Made by a program: the position numbers and the translations under genes. Shown here in pieces: positions 1-14,721 of a DNA stretch of 64,000 nt. The notes beneath the pieces were generated by a model. That model saw only the letters and a program-made list of their open reading frames with translations. It was not told the origin of the DNA and made no database searches. The first letter of the stretch is position 1, and every line of letters begins with the position of its first letter. Source of the DNA: Vesta saturnalis (lineage: Eukaryota; Arthropoda; Insecta; Coleoptera; Lampyridae); NCBI GenBank assembly GCA_036346205.1, contig JARFJB010002136.1, forward strand, positions 186,001 through 250,000, given 5' to 3'.

Positions 1-999
1 CAAAAGCCCACACCGCAACTGAGAAATAATTATTAATTTGCATAAACAATGTTCGCCCAGTAATAAGTAGCTCCCGCACAGTGCACTGCAAGCACGTTTA
101 TTAAATGAAGAAAGTAACTGTAGTAGTGCGCAAATCCCTCATAGATTCAGCCAACCATTACAAAAGCTATTTCACACATTCTCCTCCTCCTCGCGCCTGT
201 TACCCAGCCCAGGTTCCCTACAGGACTTAAAATATACAAACGACTCAAGAATAGTCTATCTTCAAAAATTACCATACCAAATCCAATTACTTATTTGTAC
301 CCAATGGGCATATTCTGTTCACTTGTAGGTCGATAGTGTAGTAAGTTGGTCCTTCCAGTTCCTATGCTAAGCTTGATATTTAATCCTAAGACAAATAACG
401 TTACGATGACTAGCAAGAGCGAACAAAAATTGGCAAAAGAACAAATTGGACTGAGTTGGGCTAAATTGCATAAATTTGTAAGTCTATAAATTTTAACAAA
501 ATTAAGACATTAAGAAAGGCACGGTGCTTCTAAGGGTGTCATATTAACCCACTTCGTGCAAAACGTGTAGAAACTATACTCAGATATTATGCCACTGTCT
601 TTTTAAGAGAACAGCAGTAAATTTGCTTCTTAAAATAAAATTTGGCTATATTCATGTAAATGGCGACTTATGTAGTTTTTTTTTTGCTTATTTGTAAACA
701 TTGTACACCTGTGGGAATAGTAGCTGGAACAGAAATTTATTTTTATTTCTGTGTTTATAAACAACTGTGACATGGCTGATTTAAGGTAAATAAAATCTAA
801 ATTTTTTAGACATCCAGGACTGTATCGTCATTTTTCTTTGAGAAACGCCTTTGTATTTAGTTAATTTGTTTACCAAAAGTCATATTTTTGTCTTTTTTTC
901 TGTATGGTATAGTTTATTGGGCTGACCTTTTAAAAGGACGGTGACAAAGTTAACGGTTATTTATTTTTTGTATTTTTAAAATTTTTGAAAAAAAAACAT

Positions 1000-2980
1000 T
1001 AACTCTTAACGAATTATTAGAAGAGGCTGAGAATTGAGACGAGAATATCGACGAAATCCTACCTACTAACAGCGACGTCGATAGTGAGGAGATTTTCTGT
1101 TGGCAAACTTTGTCAAACGAAGCAAGGAAGCCAACAAAAAAAATTCAAAATTCTCCTAGAAAAAAAAGCGATATTATCCCAGCAGAAGAAAACAGTGAAT
1201 CGACTAATATCAGTGGTCAGTGGTCCCAGAATGCAATTAACACCGGTTGAAAAGATTCTTTCATTTTTTTGACGATGAAGTCATTCACATGATTGTGAGC
1301 TATTCGAATATACAGTGCCCGTCTAAAGCCCCCCAACCTATTATATAAACTATAAAACTGAAATTGATAAAATTTTGCGAAACCGAACAACGTTTTTGAT
1401 GGTATCCAGTGACGTAAACATTAAAAATGGCGGACAGCAGCCGTTTTGTAAAATAAATTTAAATGGGACCATATGGCAAGTCAAGTCCTTTTCAACATTA
1501 AAATATTACTTCTGATTCATGAGTTTCAACCCAAAAACATCAATTAATGTATTGAGGTTGAAACTCATAAATCAGTAGTAATAATTTAATGTTGGTGACA
1601 TCGTTGAAAAGGACTTGAAACGAGCTTTCAAATGAGGTATTACTTGCCATATAATCCCATTTAAACTTATTTTACATAAAGGCGACTGTCCGCCATTTTT
1701 AGCGATTACGTCACTTAATACCATCAAAAATGTTGTATATGTGCCTTGGTTCGTGTTCCCAAAATTTTATTAATTTCACTTTTATGGTTGACATAATAGG
1801 GGGGCACTCATACGCTACACCACAACAGAGGTGACATAACTGCAAACGAAATTCGAGGTGGTTTCCGCATATTACTTCTGAGCGGTTATGTTTCATTGCC
1901 CAGGAGAGAAATGTTTTGGGAAAACTTAAATGACACCAACAATGCATTGGTTTGTAAATGCTATGCCAAGAAGCAGATTTTGATACACAAGCAAAATTTT
2001 CATTGCAACAATAACTCGAAATTGGGCAAAGCCGACTAGTTTTCCAAAATTAGACAGCTAGTGGATATTCAGAATGAAAGGTTTACAAACGTTGCACAAA
2101 TTAAAGAGAACCATGGTATTCATGAGACGATGGTTCCTTATTATGGTCGACATTCGACAAAAGAATTTATTTGTGGAAAACCGATATGATGGAGTTATAA
2201 TCTACGGATGGCCATCAGCAGGCTTGGATATACCGAGTGGTTTGGGCCATACCAAGGTTCATTAACTAGTTTTCCCGAAGAATATAAGCAGTACGCCTTA
2301 GGTTCCAATGTTGTTCTGCAGTTTGTTGATATGCTGGAAAAAAATTACCCTGAAATGCCCCATCGCCTCAGCAAGGGGTTATAAAACAACGCAACCGCAT
2401 CGGAAAAGAATGTTCCCTCAAACTAGCCGAAATATAAAAAAAGAAGTCGGGGTACCTTTGCCTTTGTTTTTTCTGGATGCAACACTGTTATCTTATGTGT
2501 ATGCCATGACAATATATTGCCCCAAGTACTTCCAGCTACCCAAGTTAAATAAGAAAAGAAAATCGTATAAGTTTCACAGCCCAACATCACAAAGGAATAT
2601 AATGAAAATATGGGAAGTTTATATAGAACCTCAATCTGTGGTAAAAAGTGGTAATTTCCATTATATAATAATTACATTGATATGGCAGAGCAAAACTCGT
2701 GCCACCTAGAGTACACTGGATCATTTAGCATTTAGATGATCTTAGCTGTTGGCATCCTCGAGTCCTTTAAAAAGCCAACAAGAAGAGGTCCTAGCCGAAA
2801 GTCTGTTGAGCTCCATGACTACTCTAAATATGATGGATTAGATCATCTTATAATTCACAAAGAAAAACAAACGCGCTGTGGAAAATGCCATAAGAAATCT
2901 AACTTCTGTTGTCAGAAATGTAAAGTTGCGCTTTATCCCAAAGATTGTTTTATTACATACCATACCATTTTTAGCTAAAA
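1000..2980 (+). pseudogene. piggyBac-type transposase pseudogene
   Basis: Family members cut and paste DNA at TTAA. An acidic N-terminus (LNELLEEAE near 1000) leads to a DDE-domain entry segment (DDEVIHMIVSYSN, about 1270-1310). After the MITE the reading resumes with ITANEIRGGF..LLLSGYVSLP (about 1832-1900), MFWENLNDTNNALV, and NERFTNVAQIKENHGIHETM (2072-2131), then YGRHST. The C-terminus carries the cysteine-rich zinc-binding tail CGKCHKKSNFCCQKC followed by KDCF (2877-2960). Frames change repeatedly and stops occur at about 2188 and 2380, so no full protein can be made. It resembles PGBD2/PGBD3-type piggyBac proteins. The catalytic aspartate region is too scrambled to assign. Confidence 0.85.
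1313..1810. mobile_element. Foldback MITE, Tc1/mariner-like ends, nested in piggyBac 1
   Basis: Two long arms (about 1320-1530 and 1555-1790) are imperfect reverse complements. Shared blocks include AAAATGGCGGACAG against CTGTCCGCCATTTTT, and GTTTCAACC against GGTTGAAAC. The ends read CAGTGCCC and GGGCACTCA and are flanked by TA (1311-1312 and 1811-1812). It has no coding capacity. It interrupts the piggyBac reading frame, so it inserted after that element. The CAGTG end and TA flank suggest a Tc1/mariner-mobilised element; the family is inferred. Confidence 0.75.
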
Positions 2981-3439
2981 TGTTGTTTACTGACAAAAAA
3001 TACACAAATCTTTTTATTCTAGTAATTATAAGATGGAGTAATGGTGACTCAAACAGTTTTTGATATTTTTTTTAATTTGGCAAAATGAGGTGGTGTCCTA
3101 AAGTACAGTGGCAACATCTGGGTTAATAAACCATTTGATTTGTAATAAAATATAGAGATTCTCATCTATACAATCCCAATACGTCTTTAGCTATGTATTA
3201 TACTGAGGACAATTTACAATATTCTGAATTTCTCCAATGCTGGGCAATGACTGCTGTGCAGATGCGCATCTGATTATAACGGAGGTGGCCAGTTAATCGA
3301 ATTTCATTTGTTATAGAAACTTCTAGTGCCACATGTTTTATTTTAGTTTAATTAGCTTTTAAATTTTCAAATATGTATTGGACATATTTCTTTTTGACAA
3401 ATATATAATTAATTACAAATTCATATAAAATGAACCTAC

Positions 3440-3570
3440 CTACATTTCTTCTAGGTACTTTAATACCAAATCCGTTATCGGGATCTTTCTTTCCCTTTAA
3501 GGCGGGATCTTGTAACGGTTCAACACCCCTTTGCCAATCAGCACAAGTTTCCCTAACAGACATGATTATG
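3440..3570 (-). CDS. Sra-1: CYFIP exon 7
   Basis: The preceding 51-bp intron ends in TTTTAG, and the donor is GTAGGT. The exon encodes SIIMSVRETCADWQRG, then DPALKGKKDPDNGFGIKVPR. The exon ends one base into a codon. The following segment expected in the family (starting PSSTQ) was not found in 1-3439, so intron 7 runs off the window. Confidence 0.93.
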
Positions 3571-6500
3571 CTAAAACAGTTTTTTGTATAATAAATAATA
3601 ATAAATTATTTCAAAATGTACCTGCGAATAAGATCTTTTTTGTTTTTAATAGCTTTACGCAAAGGTTCCCTTAAACTTAACTGTACAAAATCTTGAAGTT
3701 CTGCGTAAATATTTCGTCTTATAGCATCTGTAAATACGGTTTCCATTCTTGCCATTAATACTTGTAAGCCTTTAATCATTGCAATAACTTCTATTAATGC
3801 AAATTTTTCTTCATCAGTGTAGTTATATCTTGTAGCCTAAAAAATATGTTTGAAAGTAATCATTCAACAGAAATCAAAAATAAAACTGAACGTCATGAAA
3901 ATCAGAAGTTTAATTTTTTAATTTCACAGTAAGACAAAGTATTGAACGCATACGGAGCGTTACAAAAATGTCGACAAGCAGTACGCCCAGAATTTAATTT
4001 AAACAAGACAGGTCTTTTCTCAATTATTTAAATTTCCATTATATTTGACCAAATGGTATTTTTTCCTAGATGGATGCAAGGATGACAAACAGGTAGTTAT
4101 AGATTTTACAAACTAATAAATCCCATAATTAAAATACTTATCTTTTAAGTATTAGATCGTGTATTTTTTATCTTTATATAAATTTATACGTTTCGATTAC
4201 AATTACAGTTATTGTCTTCAGTAAATGTTAATATCTTTAAGAATTATTTAAGATGTCAATATGAAATATTGTAAAGAGCCAGCGTCCTTTACTACATTTT
4301 CCTTTCATTATTAATTATTTGCTAATTGTCCTGCTTTAATTAATTATTAATATTCACAGATTTTATCAAATAATGAATTTACATCCCCTCCGACGTTAAT
4401 TTCAAAGACATCGAAAGTTTTCCTACGTCAAAGTCCCCTCCGGTCTTTACGCCAATCCCAACCTGAAGACCCCTACACAGAAGCCGTCTCCGCCTTCCAC
4501 GGATCCTCTATAAAACCGCGAGGCGCGCTACCGGATTACTACTTGTACGACTTCTTGTACTTATATGGCTTGTACTACATGTACGACTTATGCGCTGTTC
4601 TGTTATACTTTTACGCCGCTCCGTTCCGCTGACCTGTCGACCTTTGTACGTGTCGAATCGTTTGTCATAGTTATCATCTTGCACCGCAGTTTCTCATTAA
4701 CGCGACACCGCCATCTGAACATCATCAACATATAACGGGGTTTATAGCTACTGAAATCTGAGGCTGAATGCAGATAAGTCAAAACATACAACATTATACA
4801 TACGCTAATGACCGATGCCACGCCGGGTTAAACACCCGACGCAATCGTTCATTTACTCCGTTGAATAGAAAGATACTCGGCTAAACTCTGTCAACCCCAA
4901 GGAGATCATTTAAACAGCGCAACGGGCATTTGGCCAGATTCTTGTGAATTATATTCCACTTACACACAGTACACAAGACACACAAATACGCCTACACTAG
5001 GTAAAACAATCAAAGTGCAGGAAGCAGCAGATTTACTGCAACCAAACACCCGTAGCTAGATCCGAGTCGGTCACCTAGTTCGTGTAAACACGCGAGGAGT
5101 ACGTTTTAATTAGAATACGTAAATAACGGCTGTCCTAACCGCTCACCCATCGTGAGAGATCCAGTAGATAAGATACCGTTTACTTCCGTCCAATGAGTCC
5201 AAACCCTTAGTAAACCGACCGATGTTATCTCATCAAGAGACCGATCAACAATTAGAATAGATCCACCACCATAGTTACTAATCTCCTGTAAATAATAAGA
5301 TTAGTCCGCTTTAAGTAATTAGAATAGATCCACCAACGTAGTTAATAACCTCGTGTAAATAATTAGTTAGTCCGCTTTAAATTATATGCAAAATAGAAGT
5401 AAAACCGTAAAAGCGTTACTTTTAGTAAAAAGCAAATCGTAGTTTAGATAAAATATGAATTCTATATTAATTCACCGAATTACTAAAGACAATTAGAGTA
5501 AATCTTAAGGCACACTAATTAATAACCTCGTGTAACTAATTAATGGGAATACGTGAACCCGGTACAAGCAGGTATACGGAGTAACGACCTGCGCTATCTT
5601 ATCACCCGGCACCTGCTGTCCAGTATTCAATAACGGCAAAACAGTATTTCCTGCTTCCCTTAGCCCATGAAGAAGACAGGGCCGGCTTCAAAATATTTAT
5701 TTATTCCTTTTGATAACTTATTTTAATTAAGATTAAAATAGGACGTACACTGGGTCATTTGCAAGTATAGCCGCCATTATTAACTATATTTTCACAGAAA
5801 CTCCAGAGGAAAGAGTAAAGGGAAGACCACGGCAGTTAGTACAACCTGAAGAAAGGCGAGACCACCCAATCCCTATCCAGCCGAGAATAACGTTTTAATT
5901 TGAATCATTAACTCTTTAATTTATTTCATTTCTGTACACGTTACCGTTGCTAGTTAAGTGTGAATATTTAGTGTTGTAACAAATAGGACAATATACGTTT
6001 AAACCCGTATAAGTCTATGGTTCAGTGTGGACTAACCTAATAGGGTGATAAACTCGATATAAATAAACCACCCCCTTCTTGCAGAAGCAAGAACCGATTG
6101 AGATAGTTCCGAGGCAAAATAAAGTAAAGTCAATTTCATTCAACGAAAAGGGTGTTACAATATGAAAATTGAAAACGCAAATATAAACCTGCCATTAATA
6201 GAACAGTTTGATAAACATAAAGGGAACTATAGAATCTTAATATATTTTATTTTATTTCAGCAAATAGTAACTAGATTTTTAATAAATTAAATATTATTAA
6301 AGTGTCTGGAAGATGACAAATCAGAACAACCTCTAACGGACGAAGGCTAATAGTGAAAAATGTCATAATCAAAGAACAAATTTAACAAAATTTAATTAAG
6401 TTATGATGTTAGTGCAAAGTTGCGAAAAACTTTAATTTGAAATTAATAAAAATATTCACAAATAGAAACTTGATCAATTAAAGATCTAACAAAGAAATAG

Positions 6501-9500
6501 TTTTTTGGTAAATAATTGTATGTATTGTTGTAACCCAAAAATTATTTTTGTCAACCCACAACCATAAAGTGTCCCGACCTGGCTCAGAGGTAGGATCGTG
6601 GTTCTTATTCACAAACTAATGGGGCTCACCTTAAAACTTAATAAAATCAAAAATCGGTAATCAAACGTGACTAAGACATCACCTAACTTTAAATTTTTTT
6701 TAAATGTCTGTATCTAACCGTCCCCATAAGTGAGGAATGCAATCTTCACTCAGAAACAAAAATCCGACAAACTTAACACATTTACTAAAAACTCACGTCC
6801 AGTACTCTAGCAGTCTAGCCATCATATCACTCTCCTTAAGTTTTGACTATATTCGTAAATTTACTTAAAAATCGCTACTAAAGTTCCATCACTAATCGCT
6901 CTCTTAATTTTCAAAATAACCTCATTCTCTAACTAAATATGTTCCACAATAAAATCTTAAACTTCATTACGTAAACTCAAAAAACTGTCACTAATTTCTC
7001 AAAATCTATAAACCTTTATGTTAAAATTAGGAAACTCCGTAGTACTCAAATTCAGAAATAGTCAACTTTTACGTTAATAATAACTACAAAATATTACTAA
7101 AATTTAGTATTGCTCTCTATATTTTAATTCAAAATATCGCTAAATATTACGTTATCAGAATTTGCAAAACATTACTTCAAAATTCAATTACATAACCCTC
7201 CTACTTAAAATGAACTTTTATCAATTCTTACGTTACTCCTATGTTATATAAACGTATGTAATTTTAAAAATTCGAGATTTACGTTAAACGCTAAAATTCT
7301 TTAATTACCTATATTTGAAAAAAAAAAATAAAAAACGAACCGAACAAAATGTCCATGCCGCTTTGGGAATTATCTAAACATCCATTTATGCACTCAACGG
7401 CACACCTTTATCAAGCAACTTGTTATGTATAGCTGTACTAAAATTAAAAGGTGCGCCGTAACAGTGAATAAGGATTAGGCCGGACGCTCAGTTAGGCATT
7501 TGGATGCGTGGGCGTGTGGCTGACGTAGGAACACAGAAAGTAATAAAATGGTACCACTTGATCCCTAGAGCAAGAAAAGGGCTACGACACAATAAGAGGT
7601 ACGTTACAGTTAAAAAAATATGGTGGACACAGTCCAGGAAGAGAATAGGCCCGGTTAAGAATTAAATCCTAATCCGCAGTAATAAAGAAACAACTACTGG
7701 TAATTTAACACAAATCGGTTTAATTCTCGAAATAAATTAATACACTTTTTAAATCTATACAAAATATAAGTAACGAAATCTTTAAAAAGTCTCACTAATA
7801 TAGCTATATAATTACATCAATTATAAAGGTTAATAATTATTAGAACAATCGGTATCGTAAGTTTGGATAGCTACAATATTAGTGAACAAACCGAGAATTC
7901 TTATCAGTACACGCTCATTTACCCAATTGTAACAGTACCACATTCACCTTTCTTTCTAGTGCTACCCCTAAAATAAAAAAATCAATGAATCAAAACTTTA
8001 CAGTACTAAGAACAAAAATTGTATGCACTGTTCGACATCCAGCGTTGACCATAGAAATTAAAGACACAACACATAATTAAAATCAAATAAAAAAATAAAA
8101 CCGTGGTTTTAGGAACTCCTTAAAACTGGCGTACCAGTTTTAATTACACCGAATAGTAATCTAAACCTAATATAAATAACCAAAATATTTCAGCCAGATG
8201 TCTACCATTGCGTTTCTCTTAAACACAACAAATTTAAATTTGGCTAACAGAAATGACAAAAAGTGAAGCATAAATTTTTTCAACAGTAACCCAAAATTGG
8301 TAGTCTGCTACTACTACTACAAGCAAAGATCAGAAGCATAAACTAGAGCTCTTACAATTACCCAGTAAAATTCTAAGGAAATATGTACAACCATAGGGCT
8401 GAAAGCCGAAATAGTTATAAGCAAAAAAATTAATAGATTCCTTATTATGATAACGTTTGTTAACACGTACAATCAGAGCTTAAATAGTTATAACTAGTAA
8501 GTGAGACACATAGGACATACATTCAACATGCAACTCATTAAAAACTGTGCAATTGTGATAAGGATCACCGTATATAAAGAATTTCAGTTTATAAAACACA
8601 AATGTTAAAATATATCGTGGAGCACTCAGCATAACAACCGTCGAATTACGAAAGTGCAAAGTTCAGATCTGAAACAGATGTGAACTTCAAACCAGTAGGT
8701 ATAAAGATGCAACCGCTGTTTAAAACACACTTCAAATTTTGAAAATGGAAAGTTATTACACAAATAGCATAACATTGAAGCTACATTAGCAACAGTAAAC
8801 AAACGAGCACCTGTGTAGGTATATATCATAATTAAACATTTACTATTACAGGTACATAACCTCGTTAGATGTAACACCACCCAATGTTCCAACCAAATGT
8901 AGTTGCACTCCCGATTAAAGAAACAGTACTATACTTGTGACTGTTCAATAGGTGGTAGGCATGTATACTCCATGCCAGCCGGGGAGGTACCACCACCCTT
9001 ACCATGGGCTCCTTAATATTGGGTCTCCGATTTTCTGAGCTCGGTAAGGGCTGCCGGTTACCTTTTCCATCATCCTTAATCTATTCTCATCCTTATTCTT
9101 CCTTCTCGCCCTCACTGTCTTCCTATCGGATTAAAAGTCCCAAATTAAAAAATAAGATGGCTGTGGTTTCTAGGGTTATAAATTCCGGACGTAAAATCCT
9201 GCCCCACTCGGATGTCCGGGAGGGCAGGGCCCAAGCGACCTCGGTCATCGAAAGTATCAACTTTCTGATTCACTACTGCAACATCCGCGGTATCAGGTCT
9301 AATCTTAATGCTATTCACCAACATCTTGAACAATTACAACCTGATATATTGTTTCTATCTGAAACACAAGTCTCCTCTGAAAGCTCCGAGTCACCCGACT
9401 TGCAATTTCCTCAATACCATCTTCACTCCAACTTTCGATATAAAGGAGGCGTATGTGCGTACATCAAGGACAGAATTGCTTGCAAGAGGGTTTCTTCCTT

Positions 9501-12500
9501 AGAAAATAAAAATTTTGACGTGATTTGGTTTAAACATTCTGGTCCTAACTTTGTGAAATTCTACTGTTGCATTTATAGGTCTCCTAATGACAGCAACTTT
9601 CAAGACTTCTTCGATTACTTTAGTATGAAAGTTGACTATCTCCTGTCTCAGTTTCCATCTTGCGATATCTCATTTGTAGGCGATTTCAATGTTCATAACT
9701 CTAATTGACTTAAATTTTCATCTACTACAAATCCCGCTGGTCATAGTGCAGAAACATTTGCTATTTCATGTGATCTCACACAAATGATTTCTGAACCCAC
9801 AAGAATCCCTGATAACCCTAACCATACTCCACATCTTCTAGATCTCTTTCTTACATCAAACCCTCTTGTTTATAAAACTTCCGTTCTTTCGCCTTTAGGT
9901 CTTTCCGACCATTGTCTAATAAAAATCATTTCTACTGTACCTAATTCCACTGTTGTTCGCAAAACCGATAGAACCTTGTGGTGTTTTAAGTCAGCTCGAT
10001 GGAGTGATTTACGGGATTTCTTTGCAACCTTTCCATGGCGTGAATATTGTTTTAAGTCGTCCTCTTCTTCGGACATCGCTCTTTCAGTATCTGAAGTCAT
10101 CCTCATGGGAATGGAGTTATACATTCCGAAAAACAGTACCGTGTAGGTCATTCACGTTCCCAACCCTGGTTCAATAAGGCTTGTTCTGATGCAATATCTT
10201 TAAAAATAAATGTTACATTAAATGGAAATCTAATAAATCGGTTGACAGTCATGTAGAATACGTTGGTGCTAGAAATATCTGCAAAAGTGTCATCACTAAA
10301 ACTAAAAAGTTGTTCGAACAACGAAAATGCAATGAACTAGCTACATCTCCTTTAGGCAGTCGTAAATTTTGGTCTTTAGCAAAAGCCATTAGTAAAAACT
10401 TTCGAACATCGTCATTTCCCCCCCTGACATCTATTGACGGATCGGTAGTTGCTGATTCTGTAGACAAAGCCAACGTTTTTGTGGATTTGTTTGCATCAAA
10501 CTCGTGTCTCAATGATTCTGGAAAAGATGTGCCCCTAGTCAACTCTTCTTCATACGTTATGAAACCAATTCATTTTCGGTACAAGCTCTTGGAATCGATC
10601 ATCAGTAGGTTTGATCTCAATAAGGCGACTGGCCCAGACGGTATCCCAGCTATTGTGTTAAAGAAATGTTCCCCGAACTAGTACCAGTCCTATCTAAGCT
10701 CTATACGATCTCTATATCTTCTGGGAATTCCCTTCATCATGGAAGTTAGCAAATGTTCAACCTATTCCCAAAAAGGTGATAAGACCGATCCCTCAAATTA
10801 CAGACCAATTGCCATCACTTCCATTTTGTCTAAAATCATGGAAAAGCCATCAATCAGCAACTGCTCACGTTCCTTGAAACTAACAAACTCCTTAGTGACC
10901 ACCAATATGGGTTTAGGCAAAGTCGTTCAACAGGCGATCTTCTTTCATATGTGACCCAAGTTTGGAACAATACAGTAGAGCAGTCCGGTGAAACAGTTGT
11001 AGTCGCTTTAGATATCTCAAAGGCATTTGACCAAGTTTGGCATAAGTGTTTACTTGCCAAACTCACCTCGTTTAGGTTAAATGATACGCTCATCAACTGG
11101 GTTTCTAGTTTCCTTGATAAAAGACGAATACGTGTCGTAGTTGATGGCTTTTTTTCAAAAGAAGTTAGCATTAACGTGGGCGTACCACAGGGATCCGTTA
11201 TAGCGCCTACACTTTTCTGCTGTACATAAACGACCTTATTTCTTCAACAACTAACCCCATCCATTGCTTTGCTGACGATAGCACTCTTCACTGTAGTTCA
11301 TCTCAGTCTACTCATAGTGATAATCCACCTTCTATGTCAAATCAAGAAATTAAAGCTGAAATGGCAAATTCAATCAACAAAGACATTCAACGTATTCTCG
11401 AATGGGGAAGCAATAATCTAGTTAAATTTAATGCTAACAAAACTCAGTGTTGCCTTATGTCCGCCAAAAAAGATCGATCATTTCCTGTTGTAAGTATGAA
11501 TGGCTCAGTTCTTAGGTTTTCAGACTCTATTACTCTGTTGGGTATGACTGTATCTTCAAATCTCTCATGGTTGACCATCTTCTGTCAGCTACCAAAACAG
11601 CTGCTCGTAAAATAGGCTTTTTGTACAGATCTAAGCAGTACTTTACCTCTCGACAACTCCTTCTGCTGTATAAGGCCCAAATTCGGCCTCATCTGGAATA
11701 TAATTCTCACCTTTGGGTTAGTGCTCCCCAATACGCTCTCGATATCGTTGATCGTATTCAAAAGAGAGCGATTAGGCTTATAAATGACCCGTCCTTAACT
11801 TCTCACATACAGTCCCTTGAGCATAGAAGGATGGTTTCAGTTCTTTCTTTGTATTATCGTTATTACAACGGCTATTGTGCTGGTGAATTACATTCTTTGA
11901 TACCATCTCCGGCTATCTTTGCGAGAAACACTCGGTTCGCTCATTCACATCATCAGTATGCAGTACAAATCTCCACTTGTCGTACCAAACGGGCGCAATC
12001 CACATTTTTCTACACGGCTTCTAAACTCTGGAAAGATCTCCCTAGTTCCTGTTTTCCTCTCACTTATGATATGAGAAAATTTAAGGTAGCTTTTCATAGG
12101 CATCTATTGGCAATTCATTATCCCTCTATCCATCCTCCTAAGTGTTCCTGAGTGCTTTAGCACGATAGGTCTTATTTAGCCTGTTCAGGTCCACAATCAT
12201 AAAAAAAAAAGTAATTCGTTATACGGAGGAGCCACGTTTAAAGTACTTAGAAGGTTAACTGAAGCGAGTGTGTATATAGCAAGGAATGAATAACAATAAA
12301 AAGAAACTCACCAGGATCTTGTTTGTGTATATTGACTTAACCAAGTGTCTTTCTACACCTAAACCTGTTTGCTTTTAGTGAGAGAACGAGCCAATGTGGA
12401 GTAACTGCCGGACTTATCTTCGAGCTGGCTGTCGGAGAACATTTCTTAATCATTCCATAATTTAGGAAGAAGCGCTAACCAGGTATAGTTGAAGGTTCCG

Positions 12501-14671
12501 TTACAGCAGTATCCTGTAGAAATGAAGAAGGACGACAACCCCAACAGAAAAACCTAAAGAACCAATGTTTTAGATACGAGCTGAATGCTATATTGTAAAA
12601 GTGTATTTAATTGACTAATTATTAAAACAAAGGTGATGATTTGCTCACCTCCTGGCACGACGAGAACATGTGCAGCTATTAAGAAACCTTTTACATCCCT
12701 AATAAAAAAAAATGAAACTAAAATATTCAGTTAGTAGAAATTTTGAGGTATAAATTCTGAGAAGCAAAAACCCAGCGTACCGCTGTAATGTAATTTTACA
12801 TTTGTAAAAATTACAGAAAATTTTCTCAAAACGTCGGATTTCTTAACAATGCGTGTTCATCGCAAAAATGGCGTACCTACCAAAAACGAACTGTAGAACA
12901 TCACCTGATCCCTTTCACGAATAAAAAATTTGCTTATTTATCCCAATTTTTTTATTATTTTGTAAACTGGATTATCACGTGCAATGTTGTCAGATTTCTC
13001 GTCAGTACCCAACGTAAGGTGTGTTGCCTAACAATAGACATAAGAAGTTTTCAAACTCGAACACAATTGTTAATTTAACACGTTACAAACTCAATCCGGT
13101 TAGGTACTCGTTAATACTCTACCCCAACGAAGTAAGCATCACCTACATTATTCCGTAAATTCAAACAATCAATTATTACCAACATTAATGCGTAAATATG
13201 AAAAAATACAATTGTATGCGTTTTCTTTTCATTATTAAATTTTACATAATGAACTCACATGAACAAAAGTCAAAGAAACTGCCGAAAATGTCCTCCATGA
13301 GCCAGTACACCCTTGTACACGACGTGCTAAATTGTCTCTTACACGTTAGAAAATTTCGGGACTGGCGGGAATCGTATTAAAACCATTAATAATACACAGT
13401 CGAAGGTCTTCTTCAGCTTCAACAGGCGTAGTGTAAACAAGTTGTTTAAGGTGACCCCAAAAATAAAAATCCAATGGATTGAGATACGGCGAACGGAGTG
13501 GCCATGGGCGGGGTTCACCTCTACCTATCCAACAAGCAGGATTTTGGCGATTCCAATAGTTTCTAACACGACGTATAGCAAAGTGAGGCGGAGCACAGTC
13601 ATGCATAAACCACATTAAAGCTCTCGTTCTTAATGACACTGCCTCCATCAATTCTGGCAATTTATATCTAAGGTAATTGTAATACACATCACCAGTAAGT
13701 CGATGGAGAAAGAAATATGGTCCAACTAAGGTACCTCGCCCAAATATTGCATGGAAATGTATGCTGGTGATGTCCTTCGATGTTAAAATGAGGATTTTAA
13801 TCCACTAAGATATAGGTATTGTGCAAATTCGTAATGCCATCTCTCGAAAAATTCGCTTCATCTCTAAATAGGATTATTTCCGAAAAATGTGGGTCTCGTA
13901 AAGAATTTTCTTTAAACCAGTTACAAAAATCAACTCGAGCTGGAAAATCTCGAGGCAACAAAGCTTGCACCCTTTGTACGTGATAAGGATAAAGTAAATT
14001 GTCCTTAAAGATACTCCATACTGTTTTGTTACTCACATTCAAATCGTTCCCGATTTTACTCGTACTCGTGCCTTGAGATTCTTCCACCTTGCATAAAATG
14101 TCTTCCTCAAGTTGTGGGGTTCTACCTGTCTGAGGACGGCTACTTTGCTTTTTACGAAGCTACCTGTTTCCTCTAACCTGAGATACAATCTTGTAAACGT
14201 TTCCGGATATGGTATTCGTCTATTAGGAAACCGTTCTGCATATAAACGTCTTGCCTCTCGTGCGTTTCCATTTGCTGAACCGTACATAAAATGAATTTGA
14301 GCCATTTCTTGATTGGTAAACTCAGTTATTATGAAAAGTATGTATGCAGTATAAATAAATTGGAAAACAATTCAAAAGGATATTTGTAAACTGTCAAACA
14401 TGAGACAAAACAGATGCCACGAAAAAAACCAATGTTGTTGCCATGCAACGAAGCAAAGCCTACTCATATCATTTGAAACAACAAAATTATAAAAATACGA
14501 AAAATAACTCTTTAAATCAAAATATGCACGAACTAACGTGCCGCATAAAATTGTATTTTTTCAACACCCTGTATTTCGAAAATGAAGCCACATTCGAAAA
14601 ATTTTTACTAAAATTGCATGAGGATTCGTCTTTCATTTTGTCAGAGAGGGTAGGAAACACCCTACATATAT

Positions 14672-14721
<50 letters not shown>

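Larger units (their letters stand above)
548..3122 (+). mobile_element. piggyBac element 1, inactive, with TTAA target duplication
   Basis: The element is bounded by TTAA at 544-547 and 3123-3126. Its ends begin CCCACTTC on the left and, read inward from the right, CCCAGATG. This is the target site and CCC terminus expected of piggyBac. It encloses a broken transposase in the same orientation (about 1000-2980). It lies in the part of CYFIP intron 7 that is inside the window. A foldback MITE (1313-1810) sits inside the transposase. About 450 bp at 548-1000 is AT-rich 5' non-coding sequence with nothing else recognisable. Confidence 0.85.

Noticed and set aside
1..3439. CYFIP exon 8
   Set aside because: I searched the minus strand for the expected continuation after IKVPRRNVG and found only piggyBac and AT-rich sequence.
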